Source of the DNA: an uncultured bacterium
GTDB taxonomy: Bacteria; Planctomycetota; Phycisphaerae; Phycisphaerales; SM1A02
DNA length: 5,654 nt
Assembly: GCA_903861235.1 (NCBI GenBank)
Contig: CAIOTP010000211.1
Span: 1-5,654 of the forward strand
Direction of reading: 5' to 3'
In this document: in pieces, positions 1-4,673 of the stretch
Numbering within the stretch: position 1 is the stretch's first letter
Layout: each line of letters opens with the position of its first letter
Translations under genes and position numbers: made by a program
The notes under the pieces: model-generated
What the model was told of the DNA's origin: nothing
The model's input: the letters and a program-made list of their open reading frames with translations, nothing else
Databases searched by the model: none

Positions 1-477
1 AAGAAGATGGAGAGCCAGCTCACCCGCGAGCAGAAGAAGATCTTCCGCAACCTCAACGGCATCCGCGGCATGACCAAGCTGCCGGGCGCCCTGGTGGCGA
101 TCGACACCACCCGCGAGGTGAACGCGCTGAACGAGGCGAAGAACCTCGGCATCCCGACCATCTGCCTCATCGACACCGACGGCAACCCCGAGCTGGCGGA
201 CATCCCCATCCCGGGCAACGACGACAGCATGCGCGCGATCGACATCGTGATCCGCGAGCTGTGCGCCGCGGTGGCCGAGGGCCGCTCGCAGCGCGCCGAG
301 AGCGCCGCCACGAGCGGCGAGCGTGACGAGGACATGCGTGGCGACGCCGCCGCGGAGACCGCCCCCGCGGGCCGTCGCCGCAGCAGCCGCAGCCAGTTCC
401 GCGCCCGCGGTCGTGCCGACGAGGCCGACACCGGCGCGGCGCCGCGCACCGAGGCCGCTCCCGTCGAGAACGCCTGA
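1..477 (+). CDS. rpsB: 30S ribosomal protein S2, C-terminal part (5' end outside window)
   Basis: Ribosomal protein S2 sits on the solvent side of the 30S subunit near S1 and is needed for translation initiation. The reading frame is open from base 1 (two Lys codons precede the first internal ATG at 7), so this is the C-terminal 158 residues of a longer gene, not a gene starting at 7. Diagnostic S2 sequence is present: GALVAIDTTREVNALNEAKN, then LGIPTICLIDTDGNPE, then IPIPGNDDSMRAIDIVI, matching the conserved second S2 signature (Asp/Thr, EA, IP, DTD, IPGNDD). After about visible residue 94 the conserved core stops and a tail of roughly 64 residues follows, rich in Ala, Arg and Glu and ending PVENA. 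It looks disordered and is absent from short S2 proteins such as that of E. coli. tsf follows 57 bp downstream on the same strand, the classical S2/EF-Ts operon order. Confidence 0.97.
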   Translation, partial: KKMESQLTREQKKIFRNLNGIRGMTKLPGALVAIDTTREVNALNEAKNLGIPTICLIDTDGNPELADIPIPGNDDSMRAIDIVIRELCAAVAEGRSQRAESAATSGERDEDMRGDAAAETAPAGRRRSSRSQFRARGRADEADTGAAPRTEAAPVENA

Positions 478-485
478 TCCAGCCT

Positions 486-515
486 GCGGGCGCTCCGTCG
501 GTTCGGCGCGCCCGC
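486..515 (+). promoter_or_regulatory. Hairpin in the rpsB-tsf intergenic gap
   Basis: An 8-bp perfect inverted repeat, GCGGGCGC (486-493) and GCGCCCGC (508-515), encloses a 14-nt loop. That loop can itself pair CCG (495-497) with CGG (504-506). No T-tract follows, so it is not a standard intrinsic terminator. It could be an attenuator, an RNA-processing site or a stability element tuning S2 versus EF-Ts levels. In such GC-rich DNA, inverted repeats of this size also arise by chance. The structure is seen; the role is inferred. Confidence 0.35.
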
Positions 516-521
516 GCCAGC

Positions 522-527
522 AAGGAG
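522..527 (+). promoter_or_regulatory. Shine-Dalgarno of tsf
   Basis: AAGGAG lies 7 nt before the ATG at 535, a near-ideal ribosome binding site that fixes the tsf start. It contrasts with the genes starting at 2027, 2091 and 4674, which lack such a site. Confidence 0.85.
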
Positions 528-534
528 ACATCGC

Positions 535-1335
535 ATGACCACCGTGCAAGTGAACCCGAAGGACGCCATGGCCCTGCGTCAGCGCACCGGCCTGGGCATC
601 ATGGACTGCAAGGACGCGCTCGCCCAGAACGGCGGCGACATGGCCAAGGCCGAGGCCTGGCTGCGCGAGAAGCTCAAGGGCAAGATGGACACCCGCACCG
701 ACCGGCCCGCGGGCCAGGGCTGCGTGGCCGTCTGCGTGCAGGCCGGCCGCGCGAGCATCGTCGAGGTGCGTGCCGAGACGGACTTCACCGCCAAGAACGA
801 GGAGTTCCGTGCCATGGCGAACGCCGTGGCGCAGATGGCGTGCGACCAGTCCGGAGAGGTGAAGGCGAACGCCGCCATGACGGCGCGGATCGACGAGATC
901 CGCATCAAGACCGGCGAGAACGTGAGCTTCGGCCGCGGCACCTGCCTGCAGGGCGGCAACTTCGCCCAGTATGTCCACCACGACGGCCGCCTCGCCGTGC
1001 TCCTGCAGTTCGAGGGCGCCCTGCCCGCGGACGTGGCCACGGGCATCTGCCAGCATGTCGCCGCCTTCGTGCCCACGCCGATCGCGGTGGACGAGGCCGG
1101 CGTGCCCGCCGACCTGCTCGCCCAGAAGAAGTCGGAGGCCGAGGCCGAGGCCAAGGCCAGCGGCAAGCCCGAGCAGATCGCGGCCAAGATGGCCGAGGGC
1201 AAGGTCCGCAAGTTCCTCGAGGAAGTCACGCTGCTGGGCCAGCCCTACGTGAAGGACGACAAGAAGAGCGTGAAGCAACTGCTCCCGCAGGGCGCCCGCA
1301 TCCTCAAGTTCGTCCGCATGACCGTCGGCGGCTGA
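535..1335 (+). CDS. tsf: Translation elongation factor Ts
   Basis: EF-Ts is the cytoplasmic nucleotide-exchange factor that releases GDP from EF-Tu and recycles it for elongation. The 266-residue product starts with the UBA-like EF-Tu-binding domain (about residues 5-45) carrying LRQRTGLGIMDCKDAL, the first EF-Ts signature. The second signature follows as ETDFTAKNEEF around residues 81-91, containing the TDF motif that contacts EF-Tu. The C-terminal half has the dimerisation/core region and ends with the typical LGQPYVKDDKKSVKQLL segment near residues 234-250. Length is slightly below that of E. coli EF-Ts (about 283). The start is set by AAGGAG 7 nt upstream. It is co-oriented with rpsB and probably co-transcribed; an intrinsic terminator lies 21 bp after the stop. 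pyrH, which often follows tsf in other bacteria, is not here: a convergent HIT gene begins its 3' end 6 bp downstream. Confidence 0.98.
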   Translation: MTTVQVNPKDAMALRQRTGLGIMDCKDALAQNGGDMAKAEAWLREKLKGKMDTRTDRPAGQGCVAVCVQAGRASIVEVRAETDFTAKNEEFRAMANAVAQMACDQSGEVKANAAMTARIDEIRIKTGENVSFGRGTCLQGGNFAQYVHHDGRLAVLLQFEGALPADVATGICQHVAAFVPTPIAVDEAGVPADLLAQKKSEAEAEAKASGKPEQIAAKMAEGKVRKFLEEVTLLGQPYVKDDKKSVKQLLPQGARILKFVRMTVGG

Positions 1336-1341
1336 GCGGCG

Positions 1342-1743
1342 TCAGTCCGGATGTTCAAGGGCCTTCGCGATTCCCGCGAAGGCCCTTTCGCTTTCCTCGG
1401 CCGTCACGGCCGGCGAGGACCCCTGCTGCACCGCGCGGTAATGGTCCGCCACCGCCCAGCCGGTCGTGGCGGGATCCTCGCAGTGCCGGGGCACCAGATG
1501 CAGATGCACCTGGCGGTGCACCTCGGCGAACGAGAGCACATACACCCGCTCGCATCCGGTCACACGGCGGATGGCACGGCTGATCCGAGCCAGGTGCACC
1601 CCCATCCATCGGGCCTCCTCCTCGTCCAGCGCATCGAGCGTGGCCACGGGACGCGCCACCTCCAGCACGCACCAACCCGCCACCGGGCACGGTGCGGCGT
1701 GCGGCTTCATGAACCACCCTCCCGGCAGGTCCACACGATTCAC
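1342..1743 (-). CDS. HIT-family (histidine triad) protein with altered triad
   Basis: HIT proteins are small cytoplasmic nucleotide hydrolases or transferases that act on nucleoside 5'-phosphoramidates, dinucleoside polyphosphates or related substrates; this one's substrate is unknown. The 133-residue product has the HIT layout: a strand around WFMKPH (10-15), GWCVLEVARPVATLDAL (23-39), a helix with ARISRAIRRVTGCERVYVL, then FAEVHRQVHLHLVPRH (72-87). The triad HxHxH reads Q78-x-H80-x-H82, so the first His is Gln while the central His (H80), the nucleophile position in known family members, is kept. The start chosen is GTG at 1743, overlapping the upstream MazG stop by 4 bases and keeping the first strand. 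An alternative is ATG at 1710 (122 residues), which has GGGAGGG 7 nt upstream and may be the real or a second start. Its last 13 codons or so contain the tsf terminator hairpin. Family assignment is firm; activity is inferred. Confidence 0.88.
   Translation of the reverse strand: MNRVDLPGGWFMKPHAAPCPVAGWCVLEVARPVATLDALDEEEARWMGVHLARISRAIRRVTGCERVYVLSFAEVHRQVHLHLVPRHCEDPATTGWAVADHYRAVQQGSSPAVTAEESERAFAGIAKALEHPD
1357..1396 (+). terminator. Intrinsic terminator of rpsB-tsf, inside the HIT gene
   Basis: A perfect 13-bp stem, AAGGGCCTTCGCG (1357-1369) with CGCGAAGGCCCTT (1375-1387), has a 5-nt loop ATTCC. It is followed by a broken T-rich run, TCGCTTTCC. It begins 21 bp after the tsf stop, so it is the likely terminator for the rpsB-tsf transcript. 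The whole hairpin lies in the last codons of the convergent HIT gene on the other strand. The minus-strand exit (TTGAACATCC, taking in the last two stem bases) is not T-rich, so termination on that strand is less likely. Confidence 0.8.
1717..1723 (-). promoter_or_regulatory. Strong Shine-Dalgarno before an internal HIT start
   Basis: On the minus strand GGGAGGG stands 7 nt before ATG 1710-1708, inside the longer HIT reading frame. The GTG start at 1743 has only a weak AAGGG-like match upstream. This site therefore argues that translation of the HIT protein may begin at Met12 of the long form. Protein similarity (retention of the Trp-containing first strand) argues the other way. Confidence 0.45.
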
Positions 1744-2027
1744 TTCACGCCCTTCGGGCCGCCGTCGCTGCCCAGGTACTTCTCGCGGACCGCCTGCTCC
1801 AGATCCACCCCGCTGATGTTCGCCAGGGTGGTGAGCCAGGCGAGCACATCCGCGAACTCCTCGCGCAGGTTGGCGGGATCGGCCTTGCCGCGCGCCGCGT
1901 TGGCCAGCGCATGGGCCAGTTCACCCACCTCCTCCGAGAACCAGAGAAAGGTTCCTGCGGCGCCGCGGGCGTTGTCGGAGGCGAAGTAGCGATCCCGGAT
2001 GTGCTGCTGGAACTCGGCCAAGTGCAT
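1740..2027 (-). CDS. MazG-type nucleotide pyrophosphohydrolase
   Basis: MazG-fold proteins are all-alpha NTP pyrophosphohydrolases that cleave NTP or dNTP to NMP and pyrophosphate, often as house-cleaning enzymes. The 95-residue product is a single-domain MazG-like protein. It opens with a helix (EFQQHIRDRY), then TFLWFSEEVGELAHAL. This gives the metal-binding motif E32-E33-x-x-E36 followed 20 residues later by E57-x-x-D60 (EEFADV), the EExxE...ExxD pattern of the superfamily. This length is normal for single-domain members and far below the two-domain E. coli MazG. The ATG at 2027 has no good Shine-Dalgarno; a TAGCCT hexamer lies exactly 6 nt upstream. Its TGA overlaps the GTG start of the HIT gene (4 bases, GTGA), so the two are probably translationally coupled. 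Both belong to nucleotide-handling families, which suggests nucleotide-pool sanitation. The true substrate cannot be read from sequence. Confidence 0.9.
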   Translation of the reverse strand: MHLAEFQQHIRDRYFASDNARGAAGTFLWFSEEVGELAHALANAARGKADPANLREEFADVLAWLTTLANISGVDLEQAVREKYLGSDGGPKGVK

Positions 2028-2033
2028 GAAACA

Positions 2034-2039
2034 AGGCTA
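2034..2039 (-). promoter_or_regulatory. -10-like hexamer of mazG
   Basis: TAGCCT (minus strand) fits the TAnnnT core of a -10 element and ends exactly 6 nt before the mazG ATG, with TGTTTC between. Transcription would start at or next to the ATG, giving a leaderless or near-leaderless mRNA, consistent with the lack of a Shine-Dalgarno. No clear -35 is visible at 16-18 bp. Confidence 0.3.
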
Positions 2040-2055
2040 ACGTCGCGGAAGGCGC

Positions 2056-2084
2056 TTGGACGCCCGGCCTGCCCGGTGCATACT
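2056..2084 (+). promoter_or_regulatory. Candidate promoter of the BNR/dockerin gene
   Basis: TTGGAC (2056-2061) and CATACT (2079-2084) are separated by 17 bp. The -35-like element shares TTG with the consensus, and the -10-like element matches xATAxT. The hexamer ends 6 nt before ATG 2091 (GCCGAC between), so the transcript would start at about the initiation codon. No Shine-Dalgarno is present. The 63-bp gap to mazG (2028-2090) must hold promoters for both divergent genes. Confidence 0.35.
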
Positions 2085-2090
2085 GCCGAC

Positions 2091-4472
2091 ATGCGGATCC
2101 TCACCGCCCTGATCACGTTCCTGGCGACCGCGACCCTGCTTCTGACCTCGCGGGCCTGGCGAGGCGATCGGGTGCCGGTGGTCGCTCACGAAGCCCTCTT
2201 CCCGCACCATGCCATCAAGCCCGACGGCGTGACCGTGAAGGCTCGGCGTCGTCTGGGGCCGCCCCCGCCCGGTCACCCCAGGATCGTGGGCGAGGCCAGG
2301 CCGGGATGGACGCCGGAGGTTCCGCTCACCTCCGGCTCTCCGTTCACGTGGGAATTCGTGGGCCCGTCCGACATCCTCTCCGAGTACTGGTCCGGCAACG
2401 CGACCGCCTCGGGCCGCATCATGTCGATCGCCCCTCATCCCCTGGATCCCGACACCTGCTTCGTGGCCACGGACGGCGGCGGCCTGTGGAAGACGACCAC
2501 CGGTGGACAGAGCTGGTCTCCGCTCACGGACACCCTGGCCTCGCTCCGCGGCGGTGCAGTGGCGCTCGACGGCGACGACCCGGACACGGTGTACTTCGGC
2601 ACCGGCGACTTCCGGGTGGGCTCCACGGGCGCGGGCCTGTTCCGATCGACCGACGGCGGGATCTCCTGGAGCCGCGTGTTCGAGTCGACCAACGCTTCGT
2701 GGATCAGCGGCGTGGTCGCACCCAGCGGATCCAGCGCGATCGTGCTCGCCGCCAGTGGCGGCATCTTTCGCTCGACCACCGGCGGCACGCCCTTCACGCG
2801 GGTGGTGACTTCGCCGACCACCAGCCTGTGGGCGTCCCCCGGGCAGGCCACCCGCATGTACGCGGGCGTCCGATCTCTGGGGGTCTACAAGAGCACCAAC
2901 GCCGGAGCCAGCTGGACCCGGCTGACCGCCGCTCCGCTGCCCACCGACGGCTATCGCAACGTGCATGTTTCGGCGTGCAGCGCCGACCCCGACCGCGTTT
3001 ACGCCGCGTTCATCTCCAGTTCGTCGTCCATTCCCACCCTGGTCTTCCGATCCGACGACGGCGGCTCCACCTGGACATCGCTCCCCTCGGCCGACAACTT
3101 CTGCAATCCCCAGTGCTGGTACGACGCCTACGTCGCCGCGCACCCTGACGACCCCGACATGGTCTTCCTGGGCGGCGTGGATCCCCGCTACGGCGTGTTC
3201 GGCGTGGCCCGCTCCCGCGACGGCGGCGTGACCTGGTCCGAGGTGTCCTCCGTCGGCGGCGTCACCCTCCACCCGGATCACCACACCATGGCCTTCGGGC
3301 CCGCTCCCGGCGGAGGCACGGCCGTCTGGGAGGGCAACGACGGCGGCGTCTGGCGGTCGCTGTCCGACGGAGAAAGCTGGGACAACCTGAACAACGGGCT
3401 GGAGACGGCCCTTCTCTACAACGTGGCGATCCATCCCACCCAGGCCGAGCGCATGCTGGGAGGCACGCAGGACAACGGCACACCGGAGCGATCGGGACCC
3501 GATCTCCAGTGGCCCCAGCTGCAGACCGGCGATGGGGGCTTCTCCCTCTTCGATCCGGTGGACGATCCGTTGCGCTACACCACCTACGTCTACGGCGACA
3601 TCTACCGGTGGCGGGGCTCCTCCGCCGCCTTCATCTCGCCGAGCCAGACGGATGCCGCGGCCTGGATCGCCCCCATCGCCAACGATCCCACGGATCGCAA
3701 CCGTCTCTACCTGGGGACCTATCGCGTCTGGACGACCACGGATGCGCTCGCATCGACGCCGTCGTGGACACCCATCAGCGGCGAACTGACCGGTGGCGGC
3801 GTGCTGAACCGGATCGCGGTCTCCCCGAGCCTTCCGCAGGTGATCTACACCGGATCGAGCCAGGGCGCGGTGCACCGGACGGACGACGGCTCGACCTGGC
3901 AGCACCGACCCCCCGGGGGCACCTCGGGCGGCATCAGCGGTCTGGTCATCAGCCCCCATGATCCCGACGAGGTGTGGGCTTCGCGTTACGCCAACTCCGG
4001 CGGCCGCGTCTTCCGCAGCACCGACGGAGGACTGACCTGGACCGCGGTGGGCTCGGCCCTGCCAGCCGGCGTCACGCCGCGAGCGTTGGCGGTGGACTTC
4101 CGAGGCGGCGCGAGTGCCGGTCGCACCATCATCGTCGGCAGCGGTGCCGGCGTGTACCACTCCATGGACCTGGGCGCCACGTGGACGGCCAACGACGCTT
4201 CGCTGCCCAACGCCAATGTGGGCGACATCGCGATCCACGAGGCCACCCGGACGGTCACCGTGGCCACCTACGGGCGGGGCGCCTGGCGAAGCCCGCTGCC
4301 CGACCCCTGCCCCGCGGACCTGGATCGCAACGGTTGGGTCGATTCGGCGGACATCGGCTCCCTGCTGGTGCTCTTCGGCGAGACGGGTGGCCCGGGAGAT
4401 CTGGATCGAAGCGGCTCGGTGGATGCCGCCGACATCGGGGCGCTGCTGGTGTCGTTCGGCAACTGCCCCTGA
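2091..4472 (+). CDS. Exported Asp-box (BNR/VPS10-like) beta-propeller protein with C-terminal dockerin-like module
   Basis: This 793-residue protein is predicted to be secreted. Residues 1-22 form a signal peptide (MR, then a hydrophobic LTALITFLATATLLL, cleavage near TSRA). From about residue 85 to 735 there are about eleven Asp-box-like repeats of the S-x-D-x-G-x-x-W type: near 136-142, STDGGISW 186, STTGGTPF 228, STNAGASW 268, SDDGGSTW 321, SRDGGVTW 375, SLSDGESW 423, a degenerate one at 549-559, RTDDGSTW 596, STDGGLTW 643 and SMDLGATW 691. This number suits two stacked propellers, as in GH74 or sortilin/VPS10-like proteins. EGNDGGVWRS (414-423) and GGTQDNGT (457-464) are motifs I associate with bacterial VPS10-like proteins often auto-named glycosyl hydrolase. 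I see no proof of catalysis, and binding or scaffold roles are equally possible. Residues 740-793 are a dockerin-like tail. ATG 2091 is chosen because the open frame upstream (from 1911) lies antisense to mazG and lacks a signal peptide start. Confidence 0.92.
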   Translation: MRILTALITFLATATLLLTSRAWRGDRVPVVAHEALFPHHAIKPDGVTVKARRRLGPPPPGHPRIVGEARPGWTPEVPLTSGSPFTWEFVGPSDILSEYWSGNATASGRIMSIAPHPLDPDTCFVATDGGGLWKTTTGGQSWSPLTDTLASLRGGAVALDGDDPDTVYFGTGDFRVGSTGAGLFRSTDGGISWSRVFESTNASWISGVVAPSGSSAIVLAASGGIFRSTTGGTPFTRVVTSPTTSLWASPGQATRMYAGVRSLGVYKSTNAGASWTRLTAAPLPTDGYRNVHVSACSADPDRVYAAFISSSSSIPTLVFRSDDGGSTWTSLPSADNFCNPQCWYDAYVAAHPDDPDMVFLGGVDPRYGVFGVARSRDGGVTWSEVSSVGGVTLHPDHHTMAFGPAPGGGTAVWEGNDGGVWRSLSDGESWDNLNNGLETALLYNVAIHPTQAERMLGGTQDNGTPERSGPDLQWPQLQTGDGGFSLFDPVDDPLRYTTYVYGDIYRWRGSSAAFISPSQTDAAAWIAPIANDPTDRNRLYLGTYRVWTTTDALASTPSWTPISGELTGGGVLNRIAVSPSLPQVIYTGSSQGAVHRTDDGSTWQHRPPGGTSGGISGLVISPHDPDEVWASRYANSGGRVFRSTDGGLTWTAVGSALPAGVTPRALAVDFRGGASAGRTIIVGSGAGVYHSMDLGATWTANDASLPNANVGDIAIHEATRTVTVATYGRGAWRSPLPDPCPADLDRNGWVDSADIGSLLVLFGETGGPGDLDRSGSVDAADIGALLVSFGNCP
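4317..4460 (+). repeat. Duplicated dockerin/EF-hand-like calcium-binding unit in the BNR protein
   Basis: Two copies of a 21-codon unit (4317-4379 and 4398-4460, period 81 nt) encode DLDRNGWVDSADIGSLL and DLDRSGSVDAADIGALL, each ending in a Val-x-Phe-Gly turn. Each has acidic or polar ligands in the loop pattern of type I dockerins: D743, D745, N747, D751, D754, then D770, D772, S774, D778, D781. Cys740 and Cys792 bracket the module and could form a clamp disulfide. Dockerin-like pairs mediate protein attachment in cellulosomes; in planctomycetes their partner is generally not known. The sequence pattern is seen directly; binding is inferred. Confidence 0.8.
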
Positions 4473-4479
4473 AAGCGAA

Positions 4480-4504
4480 CGCCCCGGCCTTTCGGTCCGG
4501 GGCG
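4480..4504 (-). terminator. Terminator of tRNA-Arg, possibly shared with the BNR gene
   Basis: CGCCCCGG (4480-4487) pairs perfectly with CCGGGGCG (4497-4504), and the loop can extend by CC/GG. On the minus strand it starts 3 nt after the tRNA discriminator base and is followed by TTCGCTTTCA, a broken T-tract that overlaps the stop codon of the BNR gene. On the plus strand no T-tract follows (GAAGCGTCC), but the stem lies 7 nt past the BNR stop and may protect or end that mRNA. Confidence 0.65.
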
Positions 4505-4507
4505 AAG

Positions 4508-4580
4508 CGTCCTCGGCGCGACTCGAACGCGCAACCTCTGCCTTCGGAGGGCAGCGCTCTATCCATTGAGCTACGAGGAC
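4508..4580 (-). tRNA. tRNA-Arg, anticodon CCG
   Basis: A full cloverleaf reads on the minus strand. The acceptor stem is GTCCTCG (4580-4574) with CGAGGAC (4515-4509), followed by U8-A9. The D arm is GCTC/GAGC with an 8-nt loop containing GG. The anticodon stem is CTGCC/GGCAG with loop CTCCGAA, so the anticodon CCG (plus-strand cgg at 4545-4547) reads CGG arginine codons. The variable region is AGGTT and the T arm is GCGCG/CGCGC with loop TTCGAGT. All stems are perfectly paired. The discriminator is G (complement of 4508), and CCA is not encoded (CTTCG follows), so CCA must be added by the nucleotidyltransferase. CGG is plausible as a used Arg codon in this GC-rich genome. Confidence 0.96.
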
Positions 4581-4593
4581 GAGCGAGGCGGAA

Positions 4594-4599
4594 ATGGTA
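4594..4599 (-). promoter_or_regulatory. -10-like hexamer upstream of tRNA-Arg
   Basis: TACCAT on the minus strand (TAnnnT core) lies 13 nt before the mature tRNA 5' end, a suitable distance for a short 5' leader removed by RNase P. I see no convincing -35 at 16-18 bp. Confidence 0.25.
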
Positions 4600-4661
4600 G
4601 CAGGGATCGGGATTGCTGCCGGATTTCTTCCCTTCTCGGTGGCCTCGGGGCGATCAGGGCT

Positions 4662-4667
4662 TACCTT
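4662..4667 (+). promoter_or_regulatory. -10-like hexamer of the S8 protease gene
   Basis: TACCTT ends exactly 6 nt before ATG 4674 (GCCAGC between), the same spacing as at mazG and the BNR gene. There is no Shine-Dalgarno. No good -35 is seen 16-18 bp upstream, so this is only a candidate. Confidence 0.28.
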
Positions 4668-4673
4668 GCCAGC

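Noticed and set aside
579..1229. 216-residue minus-strand frame opposite tsf, and similar 212-residue plus frame opposite HIT/mazG (1351-1989)
   Set aside because: Both lie opposite genes with diagnostic motifs; no family features or start signals were seen.
1357..1387. Hairpin read as a terminator for the minus strand
   Set aside because: It lies before the HIT stop codon, and the minus-strand exit is not T-rich, so it would truncate its own gene.
1911..2090. N-terminal extension of the propeller gene from an upstream ATG at 1911
   Set aside because: It is antisense to the well-supported mazG coding sequence and would bury the clear signal peptide that starts at 2091.
2037..4238. 733-residue open frame on the minus strand, antisense to the propeller gene
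   Set aside because: The translation is low-complexity Gly/Arg/Ala/Val-rich with no domain. It mirrors the GC-biased third positions of the real plus-strand gene, which has a signal peptide and repeated Asp-boxes.
4508..4580. tRNA-Arg as an integration (att) site
   Set aside because: No duplicated 3' tRNA fragment and no integrase gene are visible in the window.
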